A stretch of DNA of 64,000 nucleotides. Source: Deltaproteobacteria bacterium. GTDB lineage: Bacteria > Myxococcota_A > UBA9042 > PHBI01. The translations under genes were made by a program, and so were the position numbers. Within the stretch, counting starts at the first letter, position 1, and every line of letters begins with the position of its first letter. The notes under the pieces are model-generated. The model was not told the DNA's origin. It ran no database searches and saw only the letters and a program-made list of their open reading frames with translations. This document shows positions 8,253-16,737 of this stretch, piece by piece. Where the stretch lies: positions 1 through 64,000 of the forward strand of contig WYBB01000151.1 of NCBI GenBank assembly GCA_011526585.1, read 5' to 3'.

Positions 8253-8926
8253 CGCTCGTCAGCGTGGTGATCCCGGTCTTCAACGGCGAACGCTTCCTCG
8301 ACGCGACGCTGGCCTCGGTCTTCGCGCAGGACTATCGACCGATCGAGGTGATCGTCGTCGACGACGGCTCGACCGACGGCACGCGGGCGGTGCTGGAGCG
8401 GTGGCCGGAGGTCATCGCGATCCACCAGGAGAACGCCGGCTGCGGCGCGGCGCGCAACGCCGGGATCGCGCGCGCGCGCGGCGAGCTCATCGCGCTGCAG
8501 GACGCGGACGACCTCTGGGTGCCCGACAAGCTCACGCGCCAGATCGCGCACCTCGAGGCCCATCCCGAGCACGGCATCGTCGCGGCGCTGGTGCAGTCGT
8601 TCCTCGAGCCGGGCTGCGAGCGGCCGACCTGGCTCACCGAACGCCAGCTCGCCGAGCCGCGGCCGGGCGGGATCGGCAACCTGGTCATCCGTCGCGAGGT
8701 GATGGCGCGCCTCGGCCCCCTCGACGCCGCGATCGACACCGACGCGGACCTGAGCATCCGCGCGCACGAGCTGGGGATCGGCGTGGGCTTCGTCGACGCG
8801 GTGCTCCTGCACCGGCGCGTGCACGCGAACAACCTCTCGAACCGCATCGACGGGCAGCGCATCCACCTCAGAGCGCTGCGCGCGGCGATCGCGCGGCGCC
8901 GCGCGGCGCGCACGGAGGAGCGGTGA
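8249..8926 (+). CDS. GT2 family glycosyltransferase (second of two)
   Basis: 225 residues, starting in an ATGA overlap with the previous gene. It shows 'VSVVIPVFNGERFLDATLASVFAQDYRP', VIVVDDGSTDGT, the DXD-type LQDADDLWVPDKL and a late DTDADLSIRAHELG. The two adjacent enzymes share DDLW-PDKL and HRRVHANN/RRVHQTN motifs, so they are paralogues that probably add successive or alternative sugars. Being sandwiched between kinase and nucleotidyltransferase genes is not typical of O-antigen clusters. Confidence 0.85.
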   Translation: MTLVSVVIPVFNGERFLDATLASVFAQDYRPIEVIVVDDGSTDGTRAVLERWPEVIAIHQENAGCGAARNAGIARARGELIALQDADDLWVPDKLTRQIAHLEAHPEHGIVAALVQSFLEPGCERPTWLTERQLAEPRPGGIGNLVIRREVMARLGPLDAAIDTDADLSIRAHELGIGVGFVDAVLLHRRVHANNLSNRIDGQRIHLRALRAAIARRRAARTEER

Positions 8927-10041
8927 ACTTCGCGTTCTCGCCGGCGCATCGCCTGCTCCTGCGCGCCGCGCTCGGCGAGGGCGATGACGCGCTCGGGGCC
9001 TGGCGGAGCTGGCGCGACGCGGTCGACTTCGACGCCATCGACGGCGAGTCGGTCCGGCTCGTACCGCTGCTCTATCGCAACCTCGCGCGCCTGGGCGTCG
9101 ACAGGGCCGAGCTCGGCCGCTACGTGAGCGTCTATCGTCATACCTGGGTCAAGAACCGGCTGGCGTTCGCGACCTGCGCCGAGGCGATCGCGATCCTCGA
9201 GGAGGCGGGGATCGAGACGCTGCTGCTCAAGGGCGGCGCGCTCGCGTTGCGCCACTACCCGGACCAGGGCGCGCGCGCGATGCTCGACCTCGACGTGCTG
9301 GTCCGGCCGGCGCGCGCACAGGAGGCCTTCGCGCGCCTCGTCGCGCGCGGCTGGACGCGCATGGGGCGAAGCGATCTGCGCGTGCTGCGCGATCGGGACA
9401 TGGTGCGCATGAACGGCGTCGGCCTCGCGAGCCCCGAGGGGCGCGCGCTCGATCTGCACTGGTACGCGGGGGCCGACCTGCGCACGCCGGGAGCAGACGA
9501 CGGGTTGTGGCAAGCGGCGGTGCCGGTCGAGCTCGCCGGCGTGAAGACGCGAGCGCTGGGCCCGACCGATCTGCTCTACACGGTCATCGTGCACGGCTTC
9601 ACGAGCTACGCTCGACACGTGCGCTGGGCGGCCGACGCCGCGGTGATCATCGCCGGCGGCGAGGTCGACTGGCGACGCCTCCTCGCCCTGGCGCAGGCAC
9701 GGCACATGGTGCTGCCGCTGCGCGTGGCGCTCGGGGTCTTGCGCGACGAGCTCGGCGTGCCGGTACCACGCGAAGCGCTCGCTGCCTTCGCCAGCGCGCG
9801 GGTCGCTCTGATCGATCGCTACGAATACGAGCACCGCGTCTCGACACGACCGTTCACCACCTCGAAGGTCTTCCTGCGGCTGTGGACGACCTACCGGCGC
9901 GGCAGCGCGGCCCGCGGACCGGCCCGGGTGCTGGGCTTCTTTCCGTACCTCGCCGACTATTACGATCTGGATGATGCGCGGCGCGCCCTGCCCCACGCGC
10001 TGTCGCGGGCGGTCCAACGCCTGCGCAGCCAGGGGATCTGA
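8923..10041 (+). CDS. NTP_transf_5 family nucleotidyltransferase
   Basis: 372 residues from GTG 8923 (GTGA overlap with the GT2 stop). The family signature is clear: 'LLYRNLARLGV', 'AIAILEEAGIETLLLKGGALALRHYP..G.RAMLDLDVLVRP'. KGGALA and DLDVLV are the nucleotide- and metal-binding motifs, followed by 'DLHWYAG' and 'TDLLYTVIVHG'. The family is uncharacterised biochemically but recurs next to HprK-like and PqqD-like genes in peptide-modification loci. Last gene of the operon; ferrochelatase on the other strand ends 2 bases beyond it. Confidence 0.8.
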   Translation: MNFAFSPAHRLLLRAALGEGDDALGAWRSWRDAVDFDAIDGESVRLVPLLYRNLARLGVDRAELGRYVSVYRHTWVKNRLAFATCAEAIAILEEAGIETLLLKGGALALRHYPDQGARAMLDLDVLVRPARAQEAFARLVARGWTRMGRSDLRVLRDRDMVRMNGVGLASPEGRALDLHWYAGADLRTPGADDGLWQAAVPVELAGVKTRALGPTDLLYTVIVHGFTSYARHVRWAADAAVIIAGGEVDWRRLLALAQARHMVLPLRVALGVLRDELGVPVPREALAAFASARVALIDRYEYEHRVSTRPFTTSKVFLRLWTTYRRGSAARGPARVLGFFPYLADYYDLDDARRALPHALSRAVQRLRSQGI

Positions 10042-10043
10042 TC

Positions 10044-11087
10044 TCAGCGGTCGATCGGTACGCTCGCGGTCGTGGCCAGCATGCCGACGGCGCGCACCCA
10101 GTCGGGCTCGCTGTTCACGCAGGGGATCGCCAGGAGCTCTTCGCCGCCGGCGGCCTTGAAGTCCTCGCGCGCGCGGATCCCGATCTCCTCGAGGGTCTCG
10201 AGGCAGTCGGCGGTGAATGACGGGACCAGCACGGCCAGGCGCTTGATGCCGGACCTGGCGAGCTCGACGATGATCTCGTCGGTGAAGGGGCGGATCCAGG
10301 GCGTGCGCCCCAGCCGCGACTGGAAGCCGACGCGGTAGCGATCGTCGGCGATGGCGAGCGCCTTGGCGAGCGCGCGCGCGGTGGCATACGACTGCGCGCG
10401 GTAGCAGGAGGCGTTGCGGTGATCGACCTGGGCGCAGCAGTCCGGGCGCGCAAGGCAGTGGGCTTCGGGCGTGCCGCGCTTGGGGTCGAGACGCGTGAGC
10501 TGACGCTCGGGCAGGCCGTGGAACGACATCAGCACGAGGTCGGGCGAGAACGCGTCGATCCGGGCGCGCGCGACCTCGGCCTGCGCCTGGATGAAGCCCG
10601 GGTCCTGATAGAAGTCGCGCACCTGCACGATGGGCAGCGAGACCTTGCGCGCGGCGCAGAGCTCGCGCACCCGCGCGAGCGTCGACTCGGTCGAGGAGGT
10701 CGCGTACTGCGGGTAGAGCGGCAGGACGACGAGGCGCTGGATCGGCTTTTTCAGGAGCTCGTCGAGGCCGTGCGCGAGCGACGGGTTGCCGTAGCGCATG
10801 CCGAGCGAGACCGCCCAGGCGGGACCGAGGTGCGCTTGCACGGCGGTGGTGAGCGCGCGTGAGATCACGAGCAGCGGCGAGCCGGCGTCGGTCCAGATCT
10901 TGGCGTAGGCGTGCGCGCTCTTCTTCGGGCGCGTGCGCAGGATGATGCCGTGCAGGAGGAGCCAGCGCCCGACCGGGTTGATGTCGATGACGTATTTGTC
11001 CCAGAGGAACTCGGCGAGGTAGCGGCGCACCTCGGGCACGCGCGGGGCGTCGGGGGTGCCGAGGTTGGTGAGCAAGAGACCCTGCAC
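10044..11087 (-). CDS. hemH: Ferrochelatase
   Basis: 347 residues, normal for the family. It inserts Fe2+ into protoporphyrin IX, the last step of protohaem synthesis. Seen: N-terminal 'LLLTNLGTPDAPRVPEVRRYL', 'LYPQYATSSTEST', the catalytic His in SFHGLPER (~residue 190) and 'PSFTADCLETLEEI' with the conserved Glu. An internal insert carries four cysteines (C211, C217, C218, C228). This resembles ferrochelatases that bind a [2Fe-2S] cluster through internal cysteines; cluster binding is inference. Convergent with the nucleotidyltransferase gene. Confidence 0.95.
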   Translation of the reverse strand: MQGLLLTNLGTPDAPRVPEVRRYLAEFLWDKYVIDINPVGRWLLLHGIILRTRPKKSAHAYAKIWTDAGSPLLVISRALTTAVQAHLGPAWAVSLGMRYGNPSLAHGLDELLKKPIQRLVVLPLYPQYATSSTESTLARVRELCAARKVSLPIVQVRDFYQDPGFIQAQAEVARARIDAFSPDLVLMSFHGLPERQLTRLDPKRGTPEAHCLARPDCCAQVDHRNASCYRAQSYATARALAKALAIADDRYRVGFQSRLGRTPWIRPFTDEIIVELARSGIKRLAVLVPSFTADCLETLEEIGIRAREDFKAAGGEELLAIPCVNSEPDWVRAVGMLATTASVPIDR

Positions 11088-11173
11088 GCGGACCGTCCTG
11101 AATTGCGGCGCGCATTTGCGCCGTGAAGGGGCGCAGATTACGCTCCGGGCCGATCGCGGAAAAGGGGGGCGAG

Positions 11174-12304
11174 ATGCGAGGCCTTTGGGGCGTGACGGTC
11201 GCGATGGCGGCGTCGAGCTGCGGCGCGGGCACGAGCGGACCGAGCCAGGTCGTCGAGACGGTCGACGGCGAGGCGGTGCTCGACACCGCGAGCGAAGAGG
11301 CCGACCTGGAGACCGAGGAGGTCGACGCGCCCATCGGAGAGGCCGACGCGGCCATCCAGGAGGTCGACGCGACGCCCGAGGCGATCGATGACGCGCCCTC
11401 GCCCACCGGCTGGTTCACGCAGGTCATGCCCTGGGACGAGCCGGTCGACCACCTCGCGCCGCATGCCCGCTCGGCGGCGATGATCGCCGCGCTGGCCGAG
11501 CGCGGCGGCTGGGGCAACTCCAACCGCTTCCAGATCGACTTCTCGATCACCGTGCTCGAGGCCGACGCCGCCACACCGCTGCGCGACTTCGAGCCCAACG
11601 GCGACTTCTACGAAGGCGACTGCGATCACGTGCCGGTGCCAGTGCCGGCCGGCGGCGCGCTCGAGGGCGAGGACGGCTACGCCTGCGAGGGCGACGGCGA
11701 CTGCCACCTCATCGTGAAGACGCCCGACACGCTCTACGAGATGTGGCGCGCGCACATCGACGACGCCGGCTTCTCCGGCGGCTGCCTCGCGGTCTGGGAC
11801 CTGCGCCGGAGCTGGCCCGAGTCCCTGCGCGGCGAAGGCTGCACCTCGGCCGACGCGGCGGGCCTGCCGATCGCGCCCCTGCTCTTCACCGCCGACGAGG
11901 TCGCCGCGGGCGAGATCGGCCACGCGATCCGCTTCATCCTGCCGAACAGCCGGATCGCGCACCGCCAGTACGTGCGCCCCGCGACCCACGCGACCGGGGC
12001 TGCTTCGGCCCAGACCGACGGCATGCCCTACGGCGTGCGCCTGCGGCTGCGCGCCGACTTCCCCGAGGCCGAGCTGCCGAGCGAAGGCGCGCGTGTGGTG
12101 GCGCGGGCGCTCAAGCGCTACGGCATGATCCTCGCCGACGGCGGACAGATCGCGCTCACCGCGAAGCGCGATCGCGACGACGGCCCGCGCTGGGAGGACC
12201 TGCTCGGCCCGCGCGACCTCGTCGCGCTCGCGGTCGAGGACTTCGAGGTCGTCGACATGGGCGAGCCCTTCGACTGGACCGGCGACTGCCAACGCAATCC
12301 ATGA
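11174..12304 (+). CDS. Lipoprotein with acidic stalk and conserved C-terminal domain of unknown function
   Basis: 376 residues from ATG 11174 (SD AAAGGGGGG; an upstream GTG at 11123 would precede the signal). Lipobox AASSC sits at ~12-16. A 45-residue stalk of EADLETEEVDAP-like acidic repeats leads to a compact domain (~85-370). Its features 'VMPWDEPVD', 'NSNRFQIDFSITV', 'FTADEVAAGEIGHAIRF', 'RPATH', 'GVRLRLRADF', 'RALKRYGMILADGG' recall a domain widespread in Actinobacteria and Myxococcota secreted proteins, with no assigned activity. It is divergent from hemH. Confidence 0.8.
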   Translation: MRGLWGVTVAMAASSCGAGTSGPSQVVETVDGEAVLDTASEEADLETEEVDAPIGEADAAIQEVDATPEAIDDAPSPTGWFTQVMPWDEPVDHLAPHARSAAMIAALAERGGWGNSNRFQIDFSITVLEADAATPLRDFEPNGDFYEGDCDHVPVPVPAGGALEGEDGYACEGDGDCHLIVKTPDTLYEMWRAHIDDAGFSGGCLAVWDLRRSWPESLRGEGCTSADAAGLPIAPLLFTADEVAAGEIGHAIRFILPNSRIAHRQYVRPATHATGAASAQTDGMPYGVRLRLRADFPEAELPSEGARVVARALKRYGMILADGGQIALTAKRDRDDGPRWEDLLGPRDLVALAVEDFEVVDMGEPFDWTGDCQRNP

Positions 12305-12342
12305 GCTTGATGGGGGGCCCTGGCCGGCCTACTCTGACCGCC

Positions 12343-12861
12343 ATGCAGACCCGCCTCGTGCTCACCGTCATCGGCCCCGACCGCCCCGGCCTGGTCGATC
12401 GTCTCTCCGCGCTGATCGCCGCCGCCGGCGCGTCCTGGCAGGAGAGCCGCATGGCGCGCCTCGCCGGGCAGTTCGCCGGGATCGTCGAGGTCGCCGTGCC
12501 GGCCGAGCGCGCCGATGAGCTCGCGCGCGGCCTCGAGGCGCTGCCCGACCTGGCGGTGCGCGCGATCCCGGCGAGCGCCGAGAGCGCCGCGCCCGCTCCT
12601 CGGGTCGCGCGCCTGGCCTTCGTCGGCCACGATCGCCCGGGGCTCGTGCAGGCGATCTCGCGTGTGCTCGCGCAGGCGGGCGCCAACGTCGACGAGCTCG
12701 AGACGCACAGCTTCCCGTCGCCGATGTCGGGCGTGCCGATCTTCGAGGCCGAGGCGGAGGTGCACCTGCCCGCCGAGCTCGAGCTGGCCGCGCTCCGGGC
12801 GGAGCTCGAGGCCGTCGCGCGCGACCTGATGGTCGACGTCGACCTCATTGAAGAAGTGTGA
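12343..12861 (+). CDS. Double ACT-domain protein (GcvR-like)
   Basis: 172 residues with two ACT domains: ACT1 ~4-75 (VLTVIGPDRPGLVDRLSALI) and ACT2 ~88-165 (AFVGHDRPGLVQAISRVLAQAG). Both show the GPDRPGLV-type amino-acid-binding loop. The architecture is that of GcvR, which modulates the glycine cleavage regulator in enterobacteria, but no gcv genes are close. The ligand is probably a small amino acid. An in-frame ATG at 12301, three bases beyond the previous stop's frame, would add 14 unsupported residues. Confidence 0.8.
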   Translation: MQTRLVLTVIGPDRPGLVDRLSALIAAAGASWQESRMARLAGQFAGIVEVAVPAERADELARGLEALPDLAVRAIPASAESAAPAPRVARLAFVGHDRPGLVQAISRVLAQAGANVDELETHSFPSPMSGVPIFEAEAEVHLPAELELAALRAELEAVARDLMVDVDLIEEV

Positions 12862-12930
12862 GCGACGGGTCACACCGCCCACGACCTCGTGCGTGAATCG
12901 ATCGGCCAGACCTGTTAAGGTGCGGGCCTC

Positions 12931-13839
12931 ATGGCGACCGACTTCTCATCCCGCCCCAAACCCCCGGTGCTCAAGCGCTTCGCGAACCTCGACATCGACG
13001 GGGTCGAGCGCCCAGCGCGCCCGGCCAAGGCCGACTCCGAGCCTCGCGCACGCGCCGGCGCCACGCCCAGAACGTCCGCCGCCCCTGCCGCCTCACCCCC
13101 GCCACCCACGGTCAGGGCGTCCGAGCTCGACCAGGACGTGCGCGATCTCGAGGTCCTCGCCGAGGACCTCAACGACAACGCCCGCACCACCCGGAGCGCG
13201 CCCCGCCAGCCGCGCACGCGCTTCAACCAGCCGATGCCGGATTCGCCCGCGTCGCGCCTGCGCTCGGAGCGCGCGGCCGAGCTGCGCGCGCTGCGCCCGC
13301 CCGATCCGGTCCTGCCGCCGCCCCCGCCGTCACGCCGCATGGCGATGAACGTCGAGCGCACCTCCTACAACGCGCGCCCCTGGGAGGCCCCGCGCGCGCC
13401 GCGGCCCGGCCGGGTCGACCTCGAGGAGCTGCCCCCGAGCGCGGGAGGGATCGACACGCCCGGCCTGCGCGGCGACTTCGAGGGCCTGACGCCGGGCGTC
13501 ATCACGATGGAGATCGATCTGAGCCGGCGCTCGCGCATGCGCGGCGCGTCGGCGCCCGTGCCGCTCGAGCTCACCGAGATGGCGGCGCGCCAGGTCATGC
13601 TCATGTCCTGGGAATCCGGCGTGCCGGGCAGTCCGCTCCGGATCCTGACGACCCACGTCGGCGGCCTCGGACGCCCCGAGATCGACTTCGCCTTCGACGA
13701 CAACGTCGAGCCCGACGACATCGTCTACGAGTGCCACGGCGTGACCATCCTCATCGACCCGCAGAGCCTGCGCTGGGTCGCCGGCCGGCGCGTCACCTGG
13801 CACGACGTGCCGGGCTCCGAAGGTTTTCGCGTCGGCTAA
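12931..13839 (+). CDS. Disordered N-terminus fused to a cysteine-less HesB/IscA-like domain
   Basis: 302 residues. Residues 1-~205 are Pro/Ala/Arg/Ser-rich and presumably disordered. Residues ~208-300 match the fold pattern of A-type Fe-S carriers: 'LTEMAARQVMLM', 'LRILTTHVGGLGRPEIDFAFDD', 'CHGVTILIDPQSLRWVAGRRVTWHD', ending GSEGFRVG. The three cluster-ligand cysteines are absent: Leu replaces the Cys of GGC-S-G, and the C-terminal Cys-Gly-Cys is gone. The only nearby Cys is in YECHGV, not a ligand position. Fe-S carriage is therefore unlikely; the fold may have become a binding or scaffold module. No partner Fe-S genes lie adjacent. Confidence 0.65.
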   Translation: MATDFSSRPKPPVLKRFANLDIDGVERPARPAKADSEPRARAGATPRTSAAPAASPPPPTVRASELDQDVRDLEVLAEDLNDNARTTRSAPRQPRTRFNQPMPDSPASRLRSERAAELRALRPPDPVLPPPPPSRRMAMNVERTSYNARPWEAPRAPRPGRVDLEELPPSAGGIDTPGLRGDFEGLTPGVITMEIDLSRRSRMRGASAPVPLELTEMAARQVMLMSWESGVPGSPLRILTTHVGGLGRPEIDFAFDDNVEPDDIVYECHGVTILIDPQSLRWVAGRRVTWHDVPGSEGFRVG

Positions 13840-13928
13840 CGCCCGATAGTAGCCGCGGTTATCGCGCCTTGGAGCTTGCATCGGTCTCCGGGCCCTGATA
13901 GTCGGCGCGACCGCTTACGGAGGTCCCG

Positions 13929-15251
13929 ATGTCTGCCCGCGCCCTCATCATCGCCACGCTCTCGACGAGCCTCTTCTCGGCCTGCGCCGACGACACCACG
14001 CCGGTCGACGCGCCCGAGGGCTACTCGGACATGGGCCTCGGCCTCGTCGAGGAGATGAAGGACGACGGCCAGTGGGGCGCGGCGACGACCTGCAAGCCCA
14101 TCCCGAACCTGCCCCCGCTCAACGATCCGATGATCGTCATCTCGCTCGACGGGCTGACGCTGCGCCTCTTCGATCGCCAGGGGAGCTACGACAAGACCTT
14201 CCCGATCGGCCCGGGCGCCATCGAGAACGGCAAGAGCCTGACGCCGGTCTCGACCAACCGCCCGACCGGCCTCTTCTACACGAGGAGCGACGGCCCGCGC
14301 GGCATCGACGGCCCGACTCCCTCGCAGCAGGTCTGGAGCTGGAACCACAGCTGCAAGATGTGGTGGAAGGACGAGCAGGGCAAGCAGATCCCGGTCTTCG
14401 CCGGCCTGCCGTTCATCCGCCTCGAGGGACCGCCGACGCTGGGCTATGGGATCCACGGCCCGATCGACCGCTTCACCCAGGCCAACGGCGGCACGCTGCG
14501 CCGCGGCTACGTCAGCCACGGCTGCATCCGCATGGAGGCCGCCGACATCGTCGAGGTCTTCGCGCTCATCCAGGGCCACCGCGCGCCGGTGCTCATCCAG
14601 CAGGCCATCGAGCGCAAGGACGACGGCCGCGCCGTCGATATCGCGCAGAAGTGGATCGGGCAGGAGTGCCAGGCCGACGCCGACTGCAACTTCACGGGCG
14701 GCTTCTGCCACATGAACGCCTACAGCGGCCGCGGCTTCTGCAGCGCGCGCTGCACGCGCACCTGCGCCGACCGCGCCGGCTACCCGACGACCTTCTGCGT
14801 CGCCGATCCCGACGACACCTCCAAGGGCATGTGCGTCGCCAAGTCGCAGCTCGTCGACAACAACTGCCGCCGCTACGACCACTTCGTCACCAAGAAGTCG
14901 GTGCCGCGCTTCGGCCAGTCCAGCGTCAAGGCCGACGTCTGCCTGCCCGGGACCGAGGGCTGGATGGGCGACCGCTGCCTGTCCTCGTCCGAGTGCGCCG
15001 GCGGCGCCTGCATGCCGGTCGACACCGGTGAGATCGGGGTCTGCACCCAGGCCTGCTCGCGCTACTGCCCCGACAAGGCCAACCACGCCGGCACGTTCTG
15101 CGTCGATGCCAGCGACGAGAGCGGCCTCACCCAGGGCATGTGCGTGGCGACCTGCGCCTCGAACGACGACTGCGCGCTGGGCACCACCTGCGAGGTCGAG
15201 GGCCGCTATGGCCAGGCCTCGACCACGCGCAAGGTCTGCCTGCCCTATTGA
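13929..15251 (+). CDS. L,D-transpeptidase (YkuD) lipoprotein with Cys-rich C-terminus
   Basis: 440 residues; SD GGAGG; signal with lipobox LFSAC (~15-19). YkuD domain ~65-235: 'PMIVISLDGLTLRLFDRQGSYDKTFPIG', 'GIHGPIDRF' and the catalytic SHGCIRM. Such enzymes make 3-3 cross-links or attach proteins to peptidoglycan through a Cys thioester. Residues ~240-440 hold a duplicated Cys-rich module (ECQADADC...GFC..ARCTRTCADRAGYPTTFCV and CTQACSRYCPDKANHAGTFCV...GMC), typical of disulfide-rich secreted modules in Myxococcota. A strong terminator follows at 15281. Confidence 0.85.
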   Translation: MSARALIIATLSTSLFSACADDTTPVDAPEGYSDMGLGLVEEMKDDGQWGAATTCKPIPNLPPLNDPMIVISLDGLTLRLFDRQGSYDKTFPIGPGAIENGKSLTPVSTNRPTGLFYTRSDGPRGIDGPTPSQQVWSWNHSCKMWWKDEQGKQIPVFAGLPFIRLEGPPTLGYGIHGPIDRFTQANGGTLRRGYVSHGCIRMEAADIVEVFALIQGHRAPVLIQQAIERKDDGRAVDIAQKWIGQECQADADCNFTGGFCHMNAYSGRGFCSARCTRTCADRAGYPTTFCVADPDDTSKGMCVAKSQLVDNNCRRYDHFVTKKSVPRFGQSSVKADVCLPGTEGWMGDRCLSSSECAGGACMPVDTGEIGVCTQACSRYCPDKANHAGTFCVDASDESGLTQGMCVATCASNDDCALGTTCEVEGRYGQASTTRKVCLPY

Positions 15252-15280
15252 TCGAGCGCGGCTCGCGCGGTCGATTCATC

Positions 15281-15311
15281 ACGGCGGAGCTTGCTCCGCC
15301 GTTTTCTTTTT
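15281..15311 (+). terminator. Rho-independent terminator
   Basis: Perfect 10-bp stem ACGGCGGAGC / GCTCCGCCGT with a minimal loop, followed directly by TTTCTTTTT. It lies 30 bases beyond the L,D-transpeptidase stop and just before the next lipoprotein gene, which must then have its own promoter or depend on read-through. Confidence 0.9.
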
Positions 15312-15326
15312 GGAACTGTGCCGCGC

Positions 15327-16643
15327 ATGCGCCACCCGCTCCTCCTGCTCATCCCCGCGCTCGCCCTCGCCTGCAGTGACGACCAAGAAGGCGTCGCCGG
15401 CGGCGAGGCCGGCCTCTGCGACAACGCCCGCGACGACGACGGCGACGGCTTCACCGACTGCGCCGATCAGGACTGCTGGAGCCACGCGGGCTGCGGCGAC
15501 GTCACCGGCCCGGACGGGGGCGACGGCGCGACCGGTGATGGCACCGCGCCCGACTCGGCCACCCCTGATAGCGCGACCGTGCCCTCGGACACGGCCACGG
15601 AGACGACACCCGACACCGGCCCGCCCGACACCACCCCGTCCGAGACCGTGACGTCCTGCGACCCCTGCGGCGACAAGGGCAGCGTCAAGGGCCGCGTCTG
15701 CGCGCCCAACGAGGACGTCTTCGTCAACGACGCGCGCGTGTGGATCGAGGGCGTCGGCTGCGGTGGCGAGGCGTTCTCGGTCGAGACGCGCTCGGACTTC
15801 GACGGCACCTACTACCTCCTCGACGTGCCGTGCGGCACGCACACCCTCCGGATCGAGAAGGGCTCCTTCGCCAGCACGCACCCGGTCTCGATCCGCCCTG
15901 GCGAGCTGCTCGACGTCACCGGCGCCGCCAACAAGCTCTGCTTCGGCTCGGGCGCCGCCAGGATCGCCGTGCTCGCCGGCAGTTGGGACGACATGGGCGG
16001 GCTCCTCGCGCAGCTCGGCCTGCGCTACGACCTCTTCAACGACCACGGCGACGACGGCGCCGCCGGCGCCATCGTCGAGCTGCTCTCCGATCCGCAGCGC
16101 CTGCAGGGCTACGACATCCTCTTCGCCAACTGTGGCGGCACCGTCGGCTGGCTGCCGCAGGACGAGCCGGCCGTCATGCCCAACGTCAAGGACTTCGTCC
16201 TGCAGGGCGGCTCGCTCTACATGTCGGACTACGCCTGGGTGCTGGGCGAGTGGAGCTTCCCCGACAAGGTCGACTGGTACGACAACGACGACCCGGCCTC
16301 GATGGGCGACGACGACAGCCCGCAGGTGATCCCGTCGGGCACGCGCGTCACCGCGACCGTTACCGACGGCACGCTCGCCGGCTACCTCGGCAAGACCACG
16401 CTGGCGATCGAGTTCGATCAGGGCCCGCAGATCGCCCCGGCGGCGGTCGCCAACGGCGCCTTCGCGCACGTCGTCGCCGACATCACCGTGCCGCTCGAGC
16501 TCTCGCTCCAGGACGCGCCGCTGACGCTGTCCTACGTGCCCGCCGACGGCGCCGGCCGCGTCATCTACACCAACTTCCACAACGACGCGCAGACGACCGC
16601 GGACATGCTCACGATCCTGCACTACCTCGTGTTCACGTTGTGA
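15327..16643 (+). CDS. Lipoprotein with DDDGDG metal-binding motif, carboxypeptidase-regulatory-like and amidotransferase-like domains
   Basis: 438 residues from ATG 15327; lipobox ALAC at ~12-15. After the anchor comes CDNARDDDGDGFTDCADQDC, the calcium-binding-like Asp repeat common in Myxococcota surface proteins. A Thr/Asp/Pro stalk (~50-110) follows, then a CarboxypepD_reg-like beta-sandwich (~115-200, 'GSVKGRVCAPNEDVFVNDARVW...FDGTYYLLDVPCGTHTLRIEKG'). The C-terminal ~230 residues have a class I glutamine-amidotransferase-like fold pattern ('YDILFANCGG', 'FVLQGGSLYMSDYAW', 'GRVIYTNFHND') without a clear catalytic Cys-His-Glu set. Function unknown. The last 22 bases of the gene are duplicated downstream. 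Confidence 0.8.
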   Translation: MRHPLLLLIPALALACSDDQEGVAGGEAGLCDNARDDDGDGFTDCADQDCWSHAGCGDVTGPDGGDGATGDGTAPDSATPDSATVPSDTATETTPDTGPPDTTPSETVTSCDPCGDKGSVKGRVCAPNEDVFVNDARVWIEGVGCGGEAFSVETRSDFDGTYYLLDVPCGTHTLRIEKGSFASTHPVSIRPGELLDVTGAANKLCFGSGAARIAVLAGSWDDMGGLLAQLGLRYDLFNDHGDDGAAGAIVELLSDPQRLQGYDILFANCGGTVGWLPQDEPAVMPNVKDFVLQGGSLYMSDYAWVLGEWSFPDKVDWYDNDDPASMGDDDSPQVIPSGTRVTATVTDGTLAGYLGKTTLAIEFDQGPQIAPAAVANGAFAHVVADITVPLELSLQDAPLTLSYVPADGAGRVIYTNFHNDAQTTADMLTILHYLVFTL

Positions 16644-16719
16644 GACCGCGGGCGGCCACGAGGGCCGCCCCTACCTCGTGTTCACGTTGTGAGACCGCGG
16701 GCGGCCACGAGGTCCGCCC
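16622..16719 (+). repeat. 49-bp tandem duplication containing gene 3' end and REP-like palindrome
   Basis: Copies at 16622-16670 and 16671-16719 differ by one base (GGGCCGCCC versus GGTCCGCCC). Each contains CTACCTCGTGTTCACGTTGT plus GAGACCGCGGGCGGCCACGAG. The first half of copy 1 is the end of the coding region, including the stop; copy 2 repeats it as non-coding sequence. The unit is bounded by CTAC, also the conserved end of the palindrome, suggesting slippage or recombination at that microhomology. Confidence 0.9.
16650..16674 (+). repeat. REP-like palindrome, copy 2
   Basis: GGGCGGCC, loop ACGAG, GGCCGCCC, then CTAC; begins 7 bases after the stop of the upstream gene. Confidence 0.85.
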
Positions 16720-16723
16720 CTAC
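16699..16723 (+). repeat. REP-like palindrome, copy 3 (one stem mismatch)
   Basis: Same element with GGTCCGCCC in the right arm, which breaks one base pair; part of the 49-bp tandem duplication. Confidence 0.85.
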
Positions 16724-16737
16724 TCCTGGCTTCCTCT

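Noticed and set aside
8249..8926. The two GT2 genes as one gene split by a frameshift
   Set aside because: Each has its own complete GT-A domain, start and stop; they are tandem paralogues.
8332..11598. Long minus-strand open frame of 1088 residues across the cassette and hemH
   Set aside because: Covers two recognisable genes in other frames; composition is typical of antisense in GC-rich coding DNA.
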